64,000 nt of DNA from Acetobacter sp. 46_36 (GTDB taxonomy: Bacteria > Pseudomonadota > Alphaproteobacteria > RF32 > CAG-239): positions 71,404-135,403 of the forward strand of contig MNTT01000007.1 of NCBI GenBank assembly GCA_001917135.1. The letters run 5' to 3'. The first letter of the stretch is position 1; each line of letters begins with the position of its first letter. The position numbers were made by a program, and so were the translations under genes. The notes under the pieces were generated by a model. The model saw nothing but the letters and a program-made list of their open reading frames with translations. It made no database searches and had not been told where the DNA came from. Shown here piece by piece: positions 34,865 to 43,502 of this stretch.

Positions 34865-36991
34865 TTACACTCTGGCAACAAAACTGACGACTTTTGAAGC
34901 CCTTAACGCCGCAATAATATCGTTCAGATGACCGGTGTTTTTTACATCCACATCAACAAGTATCTCAAAATAACTAATCGTCCGGTACACGATATTCAAG
35001 TTGGTGATATTGGCATTTTGCCGGGCTATCAGGTTAGACAGCTCGCCCAGCGTTCCCGGTTCATTGCTAATCATAACCTTGATACGAGCCGTATGATTTT
35101 CCGTCTCGGCATCGCTCCCCCAGGATATATCCAGCCAGCGTTCCGGTTCATCGGCATATTTTTCCAGCGCCTTACACGCCAAAGAATGCACGGCAACACC
35201 TTTTCCCGTCGTTACAATCCCGACAATTCTGTCACCGGGAATCGGGTGGCAGCAACCGGCAAAATGAACTGCCATACCGGTTATCAACCCTTCAATTTTC
35301 AACGCGCCGCTTTTTTTCTTTTTCGGTTTTGATAATTTTATCGAATTGACAACCTGAGTTATTTTGGACTGCTTATATGCAGGATAGACGGTTCGCAAAA
35401 CATCCCAGCCGGTAACCAGCCCTTCTCCAACCTTGGCATATAAATCTTCCAGACTTTCGCTTTCAAAATGCGGCAGCGTAGCATATACAGCCTTTTCATT
35501 AAACTCCAGATTTTCCTGCTTAAACAGTTTCTCCAAAATATCTTTTCCCAAAGACAAAAACTGTTCGCGTTTGCAGGCGCGAACATAGCGGCGAATGGCT
35601 GCTTTGGCTTTTCCGGTTACGACAAAACGTTCCCACTCGGTAGACGGGTGCTGAGCCTTTGAAGTCAAGACTTCTACCTGATCCCCGTTTTGCAGAACAC
35701 TGCGCAAAGGCTTTATTTCCCCGTTAATTTTTGCGCCGACGCATTTATCTCCGACGCTGGAATGCACAGCATAGGCAAAGTCAACCGGCGTCGACCCATA
35801 GGGCAACCCGATTAAATCCCCTTTCGGCGTAAAACAGAATACCTGATCATTATACATTTCCAGCTTGGTATTTTCCAAAAACTCATCAGGATTCTGCGCC
35901 TGTTCCAAAATTTCCAGAAGCTCACGAAGCCAGCGGAAACTTTTCCCTTCAACTTTTTGCCCCTGTTTATACGCCCAGTGCGCCGCGACGCCTTTTTCAT
36001 TTATTTCATGCATTTCATGGGTGCGAATCTGAATTTCGATGCGCGTATTCTCCGGTCCGATAACACCGGTATGAATTGACTGATAGCCGTTCGGCTTCGG
36101 CGTGGAGATATAGTCTTTAAAACGGCGAGGAACCATGTGGTACTTACTGTGAATAACACCTAAAGCCTGATAGCAGGCGGCAATATCGTCAACGCATATC
36201 CGAAAAGCCATGATATCCGACAATTGCTCAAACGAAGCATTTTTCAACTGCATTTTGCGCCAGATGGAATACGGCGACTTTTCACGGCCGGTAACAGATG
36301 CCTTTATGCCGTTTTCGGCCATATCTTTTTCCAGCTGGCTGATTATTTTCGGCACCAGATTGCTGCCTTGTTCACGCAAAAAATTCAACCGTGCTACAAT
36401 AGAATCGTGAGCCTCTTTGTGCAACTCGGCAAATGCGATTTCTTCCAGCTCGGTTTTAATCTCCTGCATACCGATACGTTCGGCCAAAGGAGCATAAATA
36501 TCCAGCGTTTCCTTAGCTATCCTTTTACGCTTTTCTTCAGGACAGAAATGTAAGGTTCTGATGTTATGAAGACGGTCAGCCAGCTTTATCAGCAGCACGC
36601 GGATATCTTCCGACATTGCCAGCAGCAGTTTGCGAAAATTTTCCGCCTGTTTGCTTGAACCTGATTTCTGTTCAATAATCGCCAATTTGGTTACACCGTC
36701 CACAATAGCTGCAACCTGCGGGCCAAACAACTCTTTAATCTCTTCCACCGTCGTATCGGTATCTTCTACCGTATCGTGCAGCAATCCGGCAATAATCGAG
36801 TTACAGTCCAAACGAAACTTAGTCAGAATCCCTGCGACTTCAATCGGGTGGGAATAGTACGGGTCGCCAGAAGTCCGGAGCTGGGCTCCGTGTTTTTTCA
36901 TTGCAAAAACGTATGCACGGTTCAGTGCATCTTCGTCTGCGTTAGGGTCATAAGATTTAACCAAATCAACTAATTCATACTGTCTTAACAT
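34865..36991 (-). CDS. rsh: Bifunctional (p)ppGpp synthetase/hydrolase (Rel/SpoT homologue)
   Basis: 708 residues. The HD hydrolase domain has YSHPIEVAGIL and GLLHDTVEDT. The synthetase domain has IMAFRICVDD and PKPNGYQSIHTGV, with RFKD in MVPRRFKDYIS, the loop type of bifunctional enzymes rather than the EXDD of RelA. A TGS domain follows (FCFTPKGDLIGLPYGSTPVD), then a zinc-finger/helical part (HFAGCCHPIPGDRIVGIV) and a C-terminal ACT domain (VMISNEPGTLGELSNLIARQ). It is the only stringent-response enzyme in view and sits behind rpoZ, the same order as E. coli rpoZ-spoT. Start ATG follows GAGGTCGC. Confidence 0.96.
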   Translation of the reverse strand: MLRQYELVDLVKSYDPNADEDALNRAYVFAMKKHGAQLRTSGDPYYSHPIEVAGILTKFRLDCNSIIAGLLHDTVEDTDTTVEEIKELFGPQVAAIVDGVTKLAIIEQKSGSSKQAENFRKLLLAMSEDIRVLLIKLADRLHNIRTLHFCPEEKRKRIAKETLDIYAPLAERIGMQEIKTELEEIAFAELHKEAHDSIVARLNFLREQGSNLVPKIISQLEKDMAENGIKASVTGREKSPYSIWRKMQLKNASFEQLSDIMAFRICVDDIAACYQALGVIHSKYHMVPRRFKDYISTPKPNGYQSIHTGVIGPENTRIEIQIRTHEMHEINEKGVAAHWAYKQGQKVEGKSFRWLRELLEILEQAQNPDEFLENTKLEMYNDQVFCFTPKGDLIGLPYGSTPVDFAYAVHSSVGDKCVGAKINGEIKPLRSVLQNGDQVEVLTSKAQHPSTEWERFVVTGKAKAAIRRYVRACKREQFLSLGKDILEKLFKQENLEFNEKAVYATLPHFESESLEDLYAKVGEGLVTGWDVLRTVYPAYKQSKITQVVNSIKLSKPKKKKSGALKIEGLITGMAVHFAGCCHPIPGDRIVGIVTTGKGVAVHSLACKALEKYADEPERWLDISWGSDAETENHTARIKVMISNEPGTLGELSNLIARQNANITNLNIVYRTISYFEILVDVDVKNTGHLNDIIAALRASKVVSFVARV

Positions 36992-37022
36992 GCGACCTCT
37001 TTATTTTACCCACATTCTTTAT

Positions 37023-37051
37023 GTTATAGCGCATAAATTACAAAAAAGCAA
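37023..37051 (-). promoter_or_regulatory. Predicted promoter of rel, overlapping the rpoZ terminator
   Basis: On the minus strand TTGCTT (37051-37046) and TATAAC (37028-37023) have a 17-base spacer. The -35 hexamer is part of the terminator stem and T-tract of rpoZ. Confidence 0.5.
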
Positions 37052-37075
37052 GATATGTTTACCAATATCTTGCTT
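37042..37075 (-). terminator. Rho-independent terminator after rpoZ
   Basis: Reading the minus strand: AAGCAAGATAT, 8-base loop, ATATCTTGCTT, then T's. It separates rpoZ from rel, so rel is not simply read from the rpoZ promoter. Confidence 0.82.
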
Positions 37076-37107
37076 TATGAATCCTTAAATTTTATGAAAA
37101 AGAAAAT

Positions 37108-37593
37108 TTATTCTTCCAAATCTTCCATATCATCGGAAAAATCGTCTTTACCGTCCAGCAATTCGTCGTCCAAATCCGCATCGCTATCGTCAAGGGACAA
37201 GTCATCGCCATCAACATCAAGCGTTTCGCCGTCCGTATCCTGAATTTGCATATTGTCAGCCAAAGCGGCATCCAAAATCGTATCACCGTCAAATTGCGAA
37301 TCCAACTCAGACAATTCTTTTTCGGCAGCAAGAATTTCCAGCTCTTCTTCTTCCGGCTCTTCAACTTCAACATATTTCTGAAGCCCCATAACCAAAGATT
37401 TCTGCAAATCTTCAATATCGGCTTTACCCTCGGCGATTTCACGCAAGGCAACTACGGAGTTTTTATCATTATCTCTGTCAACCTTAATCGGGGAGCCGGA
37501 CTCTATATCTTTTGCCCGCTGCGCCGCCACCAAAAGCAACTCATAGCGGTTGGGAATCTTTTCAACACAGTCTTCAACTGTTACACGTGCCAT
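37108..37593 (-). CDS. rpoZ: RNA polymerase omega subunit with long acidic tail
   Basis: 161 residues from the ATG at 37593 (AAGGTGG 5 bases upstream). Residues 1-60 are a standard omega: MARVTVEDCVEKIPNRYELL, then AAQRAKDIESGSP and NSVVALREIAEGK. Omega assists folding of beta-prime and forms a ppGpp site in proteobacteria. The rest, about 90 residues, is extremely rich in Asp and Glu (DGDDLSLDDSDADLDDELLD) and probably disordered; common omegas end at about 90-130 residues. It has its own promoter and terminator and precedes rel. Confidence 0.93.
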   Translation of the reverse strand: MARVTVEDCVEKIPNRYELLLVAAQRAKDIESGSPIKVDRDNDKNSVVALREIAEGKADIEDLQKSLVMGLQKYVEVEEPEEEELEILAAEKELSELDSQFDGDTILDAALADNMQIQDTDGETLDVDGDDLSLDDSDADLDDELLDGKDDFSDDMEDLEE

Positions 37594-37633
37594 TTTGACC
37601 ACCTTTTAAATTTGTTTTTACACTTTGTGAGAG

Positions 37634-37662
37634 TTTATACACAAGACATCTCGGAAATGCAA
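37634..37662 (-). promoter_or_regulatory. Predicted promoter of rpoZ
   Basis: Minus strand TTGCAT (37662-37657), 17-base spacer, TATAAA (37639-37634). The start codon is about 40 bases downstream. Confidence 0.45.
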
Positions 37663-37680
37663 CTATTTTTTTGAAAAACT

Positions 37681-38940
37681 TTAATAAAATATCGGCGCCG
37701 TCAGCATTACCCCTCTGATTTTAATCATCTTTTCTGCCAGTTCCCGCTGATGCGGCCGCACCGCTTCTACATCCTCTTTCAAAGCCGTATACATTTTTAT
37801 GATGGCCGCTTCGACTGCGTACATTTCATCCTGCCATTTTTTAGGCAGCCGGCGGATATAATTGTCATAATATCCGCGACGGTGAAACCGAACGGCGTAT
37901 GCCGTCGCCTGATTTGCCTCGGCAACACGAAACGCCTTAATGGTACGATCGCAGGTATATGCCCATTCTTCCGGGCTGAACCCCTGCTTGACAACTACAG
38001 ATGCAAATTCATCGTATATTCCGGCAAAACGCGTTTTCAGGACAAGGCGCTGACAAGGGTTGACGATATCTTTCAGGCTGTTTTGCTTCAGAGCGGTTCC
38101 GTTTTCCTGTTCCCAGATATCAAGCAGCGCCTCTCCGACAATCAGCTTGGAATAATTACGCATATTATCTCTGGTTCCAAATTCCATAACATCATCAATT
38201 GTCGCCGTAAATGCGGCAACGTCTTTTGAGGTCAACGGAGAAGTCAGGGTCGGCGCAATCGTCCGCAGAGACAAAGCAAAGGCCGGCTTTGCCTTTCGGA
38301 CAGACGAAGCCTTTTTCTTTTCCGCGTTTTTTTCCGGGAACTCGGCCTTATCTTTTAGAAAATCAGGCAGTTCTGTATCAATTTTCGGCTTTTTAACGCG
38401 GACGGTTTTCGGCCTGTCGAGGTCTTCCGGCTTTTTTTCGCCCCAAATTTCCGGCATCAGCAAAAAATACAGCGCCGGCGACATAAATTCCAAATTTTCA
38501 ATTCCTTTAAGGCGGTCAGGTATTTTTTCGGGAAATTTGTTTTTGGTTTCCTTTATTCCCGGCAGATTTAATATTTTTTCGGACATTCCGGGAATCTGAT
38601 GCAGCATCGGACCAATGTACTGATAGGAATCCCGGGGCAGCCAGCCGATTATTTCCAACAGTTCGTCTTCATAATTGTTTTTTAATCTTCCCTCGCTCAA
38701 ACCGTAAAAACGGATTGTCCGGCTGAACTCCTGTTTGAATTTGCGTCCCATTTTGAACCGGGATTCATACCCTTTGTCATAAAACTGATCCATTGTATCA
38801 AGTTTTTTAATATAGGTGTTGATATCAGGAACTTCCATTTTCATGTCAACTTTAAAATAACGGTCATAATCCGCTGCTGCAGCCCATACCGTTTCCGATA
38901 GCAGCAATCCCGATATTATGAAAAAGAAAAATCTGACCAT
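37681..38940 (-). CDS. Secreted protein of unknown function
   Basis: 419 residues. The signal peptide MVRFFFFIISGLLLSETVWA is cleaved near VWA-AAAD. The mature protein is soluble and mostly helical by composition, with a lysine/proline-rich linker in the middle (VRVKKPKIDTELPDF, KNAEKKKASSVRKAKPAF) between two better-structured parts: FSRTIRFYGLSEGRLKNNYE before it and NPCQRLVLKTRFAGIYDEFA after it. I recognise no domain. It is divergent from gcrA and shares the regulatory gap with it. It ends just before the rpoZ promoter with no clear terminator. Confidence 0.7.
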   Translation of the reverse strand: MVRFFFFIISGLLLSETVWAAAADYDRYFKVDMKMEVPDINTYIKKLDTMDQFYDKGYESRFKMGRKFKQEFSRTIRFYGLSEGRLKNNYEDELLEIIGWLPRDSYQYIGPMLHQIPGMSEKILNLPGIKETKNKFPEKIPDRLKGIENLEFMSPALYFLLMPEIWGEKKPEDLDRPKTVRVKKPKIDTELPDFLKDKAEFPEKNAEKKKASSVRKAKPAFALSLRTIAPTLTSPLTSKDVAAFTATIDDVMEFGTRDNMRNYSKLIVGEALLDIWEQENGTALKQNSLKDIVNPCQRLVLKTRFAGIYDEFASVVVKQGFSPEEWAYTCDRTIKAFRVAEANQATAYAVRFHRRGYYDNYIRRLPKKWQDEMYAVEAAIIKMYTALKEDVEAVRPHQRELAEKMIKIRGVMLTAPIFY

Positions 38941-38967
38941 TTTTATTCCTTGATATTACAGATGATT

Positions 38968-38993
38968 GAATCTTAAGCTATTTTAATAGCTTA
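38968..38993. promoter_or_regulatory. GANTC site, TTAA-N6-TTAA and palindrome in the gcrA upstream region
   Basis: GAATC (38968-38972) is a CcrM-type GANTC methylation site. It abuts TTAA-N6-TTAA (38973-38986), near the CtrA-box form TTAA-N7-TTAA, and a palindrome TAAGCTATT-tt-AATAGCTTA (38974-38993). A -10-like TATACT lies at 39028-39033 without a good -35, as expected for an activator-dependent promoter. Functional reading is inference. Confidence 0.4.
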
Positions 38994-39101
38994 TTTTCAC
39001 TTTAGAAAAAATAATTTAAAAAAACGTTATACTTGCATTTTAAATCTGTTTGGATTATGGTTTCAGTAAACAGGCCGCAACCAATTAATGGAGAAAGAAT
39101 T

Positions 39102-39590
39102 ATGATTTGGACCGATGAAGCCGTCGAAGAACTAAAAAGAATGTGGGATCGTGGAATGACCACCGGGCAGATAGCCAAAGCTCTCAATGTTACGAAAAAT
39201 TCAATTATCGGCAAAGTACACCGTTTATGTCTGACGGCGAGGCCTTCTCCTATAAAAAAGGCACCGGAAACCAAAAATGAAAAGAAAGCGGCTAAGATTG
39301 AAAAAAATATAAAGACTGAAAAAAATGAAAAAACAGTCAAAACGGTAAAAGAAGAGCAAAAGATTTCCGCAGAAAACAGACTTGCGGAAAGAGTCCCTTC
39401 CAAGGAATCCACCGCGATTGAAGAAACGAATATTCCATTGGTCAAGCTAGACAATCACACATGCCGCTGGCCTTTGGGCGATCCTCGTGACGATGATTTC
39501 TGTTTTTGCGGCAAAAGGGTAAAGACCGGACAGACATATTGCGAGGAACATGCTGCCGTAGCTTATGTAAAACCCGGTAAAAAGCTTTAA
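39102..39590 (+). CDS. gcrA: GcrA cell-cycle regulator
   Basis: 162 residues from the ATG at 39102 after GGAGAAAGAATT. Residues 1-45 are the GcrA helix-turn-helix (MIWTDEAVEELKRMWDRGMT, then GQIAKALNVTKNSIIGKVHR). The middle is a lysine/glutamate-rich linker. Residues ~120-160 hold the sigma-70-contacting domain with HTCRWPLGDP, FCFCGKRVKTGQTYCEEH and VAYVKP. In Caulobacter, GcrA binds RNA polymerase sigma-70 at promoters with methylated GANTC sites and controls S-phase genes. The gene is restricted to Alphaproteobacteria and is the best lineage marker in the window. A terminator follows. Confidence 0.96.
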   Translation: MIWTDEAVEELKRMWDRGMTTGQIAKALNVTKNSIIGKVHRLCLTARPSPIKKAPETKNEKKAAKIEKNIKTEKNEKTVKTVKEEQKISAENRLAERVPSKESTAIEETNIPLVKLDNHTCRWPLGDPRDDDFCFCGKRVKTGQTYCEEHAAVAYVKPGKKL

Positions 39591-39627
39591 GAGTTAATTA
39601 TGTTTTGTTTCGAAAAATGACATTTAA

Positions 39628-39662
39628 GGCGTACCGGTTCTGTCCGGTGCGTCTTTTTGTTT
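39628..39662 (+). terminator. Rho-independent terminator after gcrA
   Basis: Ten-pair stem with two G-U pairs (GGCGTACCGG with CCGGTGCGTC), 6-base loop, followed by a T-rich tract. Confidence 0.8.
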
Positions 39663-39743
39663 GTATTATTTTATCAACAATGCTTATTTGAAATATTCCA
39701 AGAGGCGCCATAGGGTTATCGGCATCTGAAGACGGATTAAGAG

Positions 39744-40442
39744 ATGTACAGTGAAAAATTTATAAAATTCATTGAAATGTGGCAAAAAGAGTTTGCCATC
39801 GAACGAACGATTAATGAAAAAATCTGTATAGACAGAGACGGAAATCCCATCCCCTGGTATACCTATCCGGCAATTGAATATCTGTCGCAATTTGATGTTA
39901 CCGATAAGGATGTCTTTGAGTTCGGCTGCGGAAATTCCTCCCTATTCTGGGCGGACAGAGCCAGACTGGTTACCAGCATTGAAGACAATCCAGACTGGTT
40001 TGCCAAATGGCAGAAAAGTTTTAACCGACCGAATTTGGACATTCGCTGGCGAGACGAAGGCGAAGGATATTATAATGCCATATTTGAAGACAGCAAAAAA
40101 TACGACATCATTGTCGTCGACGGAAAACGCCGCGCCGATTGTGCCCGCACAGCGCTGAAAGCTTTAAACCAAGGCGGTATTATCATCCTAGACGACAGCG
40201 ACCGCATTAACACCAGCAAAGAATATGCGGACGCCGTTGCTTCTCTGAAAAACGGCAACCTTATCCAAGTTGATTTTTACGGCTTTTGCCCAATGAACGT
40301 TTATACCAAAACAACATCCGTCTTTTTGAGCAGGGATTTTAACTTCCAATCCCTGTACAGCGTGCAGCCGATTAACGGGTTCGGCAACTTATGGAGCATG
40401 AGCCGCAAAGACCGCAAGGAATTTTATAAGGCCAACAAGTAG
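39744..40442 (+). CDS. Class I SAM-dependent methyltransferase-like protein
   Basis: 232 residues. The SAM-binding motif I is DVFEFGCGNSSLFWADRA, motif II LVTSIEDNPDWF, and the post-motif strand YDIIVVDGKRRADCARTALK with GGIIILDDSDR. The layout resembles small O- or FkbM-like methyltransferases. There are no transmembrane segments. It stands alone on the plus strand between gcrA (with terminator) and convergent mrp. The start ATG has GGATTAAGAG just upstream. The substrate cannot be inferred. Confidence 0.65.
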   Translation: MYSEKFIKFIEMWQKEFAIERTINEKICIDRDGNPIPWYTYPAIEYLSQFDVTDKDVFEFGCGNSSLFWADRARLVTSIEDNPDWFAKWQKSFNRPNLDIRWRDEGEGYYNAIFEDSKKYDIIVVDGKRRADCARTALKALNQGGIIILDDSDRINTSKEYADAVASLKNGNLIQVDFYGFCPMNVYTKTTSVFLSRDFNFQSLYSVQPINGFGNLWSMSRKDRKEFYKANK

Positions 40443-40475
40443 ATATTAAAACGACAAACAAGCCGTTCGGCGTTT

Positions 40476-41471
40476 TTATCGAAGTTTTAATTTTGCCGCA
40501 ATCCGGACCGCAATATTTTCATATACTTTTGCATAGCTGCTGTCAGGGGCGCTCTGGACAATCGGCGTCCCATTATCTGCGTTAGCCCGGATATCATAAT
40601 GCAGAGGTATCTCTCCAAGGAAATCGACTCCGTACTTTTCCGCAGTCTTTTCTGCGCCGGCATGTCCGAAAATATCAGCGCGATGTCCGCATTTTTCGCA
40701 GATATAGTAACTCATATTTTCAACAACTCCTAAAACAGGAACGCCTATTTTATTAAACAAGTTCAACCCCTTTACCGCGTCAATCAAAGCTATATCCTGC
40801 GGCGTGGAAACAATCACCGCACCGGAAAAGTCGATTTTCTGCGACATAGTAATCTGAATATCCCCCGTTCCCGGCGGCATGTCTATAACCATAATATCCA
40901 CTTCGCCCCACGCCGTCTGCGTCAACAGCTGTTCAATTGCTCCGCAGGCTTTGGCTCCGCGCCAGATTAATGCCGTATCTCCGGCCACCATACTACCGAT
41001 AGACATGGACTTAATGCCGCATTCCATAAACGGCTGAAATGTTACTCCGTCATATGACGAAGGCGGCATCTTGTCATATCCAAGCATTGTCGGTACGGAA
41101 GGACCATAAATGTCGGCGTCAAAAAGCGCCACGTTCAAATTCAGGTTTTCCAGCGCAAGCGCAAGATTAACAGATGTTGTCGACTTGCCGACGCCGCCTT
41201 TGCCAGACGCCACGGCGATAATATGTTTTACACCTTTTATCTGCCATTTATCCGAAGCTGCAGGCGCCTCAACACGGTCTTTAACAAAAACGACACTAAC
41301 TTTTTTATCAGGATTTTCCTGTTCAAGTTCAGCTTTCAACTGTTGCACACATTCAGCGTTTTCATCGGTCTTCAGCGTTACAATCAACCGGCCACCCAGT
41401 TCTTTTACGGAAGCAATTTCCTCCGGCTTAAAATATTTTGCGGCCAAAGCCTGGTTTTTATTGTCTGACAT
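40476..41471 (-). CDS. mrp: Mrp/NBP35-type Fe-S cluster carrier ATPase
   Basis: 331 residues from the ATG at 41471, with AGGG 12 bases upstream; the TTG at 41522 adds 17 residues. The deviant Walker A VASGKGGVGKST, DADIYGPSVP and VIDMPPGTGD are those of the MinD/Mrp ATPases. The Cys pair MSYYICEKCGHR carries the bridging Fe-S cluster. The N-terminal MIP18-like domain is degenerate: the LGLV block and its usual CP motif are replaced by VKELGGRLIVTLKTDEN. It probably delivers Fe-S clusters to apo-proteins. It is divergent from hflK. Confidence 0.92.
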   Translation of the reverse strand: MSDNKNQALAAKYFKPEEIASVKELGGRLIVTLKTDENAECVQQLKAELEQENPDKKVSVVFVKDRVEAPAASDKWQIKGVKHIIAVASGKGGVGKSTTSVNLALALENLNLNVALFDADIYGPSVPTMLGYDKMPPSSYDGVTFQPFMECGIKSMSIGSMVAGDTALIWRGAKACGAIEQLLTQTAWGEVDIMVIDMPPGTGDIQITMSQKIDFSGAVIVSTPQDIALIDAVKGLNLFNKIGVPVLGVVENMSYYICEKCGHRADIFGHAGAEKTAEKYGVDFLGEIPLHYDIRANADNGTPIVQSAPDSSYAKVYENIAVRIAAKLKLR

Positions 41472-41589
41472 AGCATATTTCCCTAATGTGGATATAATTT
41501 TTTCAATATTGTTTTTATACAAGCTTTATATTATTTTTCTACAATAAATATATAAGTTTTATCATTTTTTTATCGTACCAGAGGTTTTT

Positions 41590-42612
41590 ATGACAGACAA
41601 ATCAACAGTTTTGGACACCAATCCTTGGGATACGGCGGATGAATCGCCGGCACCGAAAGCGAAAGTTGTGGATTTTACGACCAAAATAGCGAAAATGCAA
41701 AATGCCGGAGACAACTTTAACGGATTTTATAAAATTATCATCGGCATCTTGTTGTTTTTATGGCTTATTTCCGGCTTTTATCAGGTTCAGCCGAGCGAGC
41801 AGGGCGTTGTGCTGCGGCTGGGAAAGTATGCCGAAACGACAGATGCCGGACTGCATTATCACCTGCCCTACCCGTTTGAGCAGGTTTATATTGTCGACAT
41901 CAGCAAAGAACGCAGCATCAATCTGGGCGTCAACGAAAACAGCTACCGTGATTCAAGCGAGCTGACGGAAAGCCATATGCTGACGGGCGATGAAAATATT
42001 GTCGACATTAATCTGACTGTTGTCTGGAATATTAAAAACGCCAATGATTTCCTGTTTAAGACAAGAACCCCGGAATCGACTGTCAAAGTCGCAGCGCAGT
42101 CGGTTTTGCGGGAAATTATCGGACAATCCAAAATGGAAGACGTCATTACAGGCGACCGCAACAAAATTGAAAATGATACGAAAAAAGAGTTGCAGAGCCT
42201 CCTGGACGGTTTTCAAACCGGCGTGAACATCGTCCGTGTCAAATTGCAAAAGGCCGACCCGCCGAAACAGGTTGTCGATGCCTTTAATGAAGTACAGCGC
42301 GCAAAAACCGATGCCGAACGCTTTAAAAATGAAGCGGAAGCTTATGCAAACGAGGTTTTGCCGAAAGCCGAAGGTGAAGCGATTAAGCGCAAGCAGGAAG
42401 CTGAAGCCTACAAGGAAGCCGTTATCAGTAAAGCAGAAGGCGAAGCCCAGCGTTTTTCTTCCGTTTATGATGCTTATAAAACAGGAAAGCTGGTAACATC
42501 CAAGCGCCTTTATCTTGAAACGATGGAAGACGTGTTACAGAAATCAAAAAAGGTCATTATGGAGCCCGGACAAAAAAGTTCCAATATGATGCCGATTTTG
42601 CCTTTAAAATAA
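41590..42612 (+). CDS. hflK: FtsH protease modulator HflK
   Basis: 340 residues. A short, proline-rich cytoplasmic start is followed by one transmembrane helix (about 48-64) and an SPFH/band-7 domain: YQVQPSEQGVVLRLGKYAET, GLHYHLPYPFEQV, then ALREIIG-like VLREIIGQSKMEDVIT. A long coiled coil follows (ALPxAEGEA-type VLPKAEGEAIKRKQEAEAYK). HflK and HflC build the periplasmic cage that restrains FtsH. The start ATG follows AGAGG. It leads the hflK-hflC-Do protease-holC run. Confidence 0.95.
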   Translation: MTDKSTVLDTNPWDTADESPAPKAKVVDFTTKIAKMQNAGDNFNGFYKIIIGILLFLWLISGFYQVQPSEQGVVLRLGKYAETTDAGLHYHLPYPFEQVYIVDISKERSINLGVNENSYRDSSELTESHMLTGDENIVDINLTVVWNIKNANDFLFKTRTPESTVKVAAQSVLREIIGQSKMEDVITGDRNKIENDTKKELQSLLDGFQTGVNIVRVKLQKADPPKQVVDAFNEVQRAKTDAERFKNEAEAYANEVLPKAEGEAIKRKQEAEAYKEAVISKAEGEAQRFSSVYDAYKTGKLVTSKRLYLETMEDVLQKSKKVIMEPGQKSSNMMPILPLK

Positions 42613-42631
42613 CGAGAAGACGGAGTTGAAG

Positions 42632-43492
42632 ATGAAAAAAAACTTACATTTGATTTTAGTCGGCGCTGCCGTTTTGCTGGTATTGGCATCCCAGTCGCTG
42701 TATATTGTTCAACAGCCCGAGCAGGCCATCGTTTTGCAATTCGGCAATCCGGTGCGGCTGATACAGGAACCGGGACTGAAAATAAAAATGCCGTTTATCC
42801 AAAATGTCGTCTTTTATGATAAACGTTTGTTAAATCTGGAACCGCCGGCGCAGGAAGTCGTACTGAAAGACAAAAAGCGTTTGGATGTCGATACTTTTTC
42901 CAGATACAGAATTGTTGAGCCGCTGACATTTTACAAAACAGTCAGAAACGAATATCAGGCACAGAACAGGCTGCAGGAAATCGTCAATTCTTCAGCACGA
43001 AATGTGCTGGCTACATTTACGCTGAAAGAACTCCTGTCGGAAAAAAGAACAGAAATCATGAAGCAAATCAGCGATGCCGTAAAAGCCGATGCAGCCCAGC
43101 TTGGCGTTGAGGTTGCCGATGTCCGTATCCGCCGCGCCGATTTGCCGGTGCAAGTGTCTCAGGCCATTAATGACCGTATGAAGACTGAAAGGATCCGCGA
43201 AGCAAAAGGATATCGGGCCGACGGGGAAAAGACTGCGCAGGAAATCCGTGCAACTGCAGACAAGCAAGCAACCATAACAGTGGCTACAGCCGAAAAGGAA
43301 GCACAGCAGATTAAAGGCGAGGGCGACAAAAAAGCGACGGAAATCTGGAACAAAGCAACCGGTGTTGACCCTGAATTTTATGCATTTTATCGTTCCCTTG
43401 AAGCATACCGCAACTCTTTCGACGAGGAAACATCGCTGGTGCTGGCACCGGAGGGCGAGTTCTTCAGTTATTTTGGAAAGTCTTTAAAATAA
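42632..43492 (+). CDS. hflC: FtsH protease modulator HflC
   Basis: 286 residues from the ATG at 42632 after GGAGTTGAAG; the TTG at 42626 is less likely. An N-terminal helix (LILVGAAVLLVLASQSLYIV) precedes the SPFH domain: QQPEQAIVLQFGNPVRLIQE, EPGLKIKMPFIQNVVFYDKR, then DVRIRRADLPVQVSQAIND. The C-terminal coiled coil runs through EKTAQEIRATADKQATITVA to YRSLEAYRNSF. It sits 19 bases after hflK, its partner in the FtsH cage. Confidence 0.95.
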   Translation: MKKNLHLILVGAAVLLVLASQSLYIVQQPEQAIVLQFGNPVRLIQEPGLKIKMPFIQNVVFYDKRLLNLEPPAQEVVLKDKKRLDVDTFSRYRIVEPLTFYKTVRNEYQAQNRLQEIVNSSARNVLATFTLKELLSEKRTEIMKQISDAVKADAAQLGVEVADVRIRRADLPVQVSQAINDRMKTERIREAKGYRADGEKTAQEIRATADKQATITVATAEKEAQQIKGEGDKKATEIWNKATGVDPEFYAFYRSLEAYRNSFDEETSLVLAPEGEFFSYFGKSLK

Positions 43493-43502
43493 GGATTGGG
43501 CG

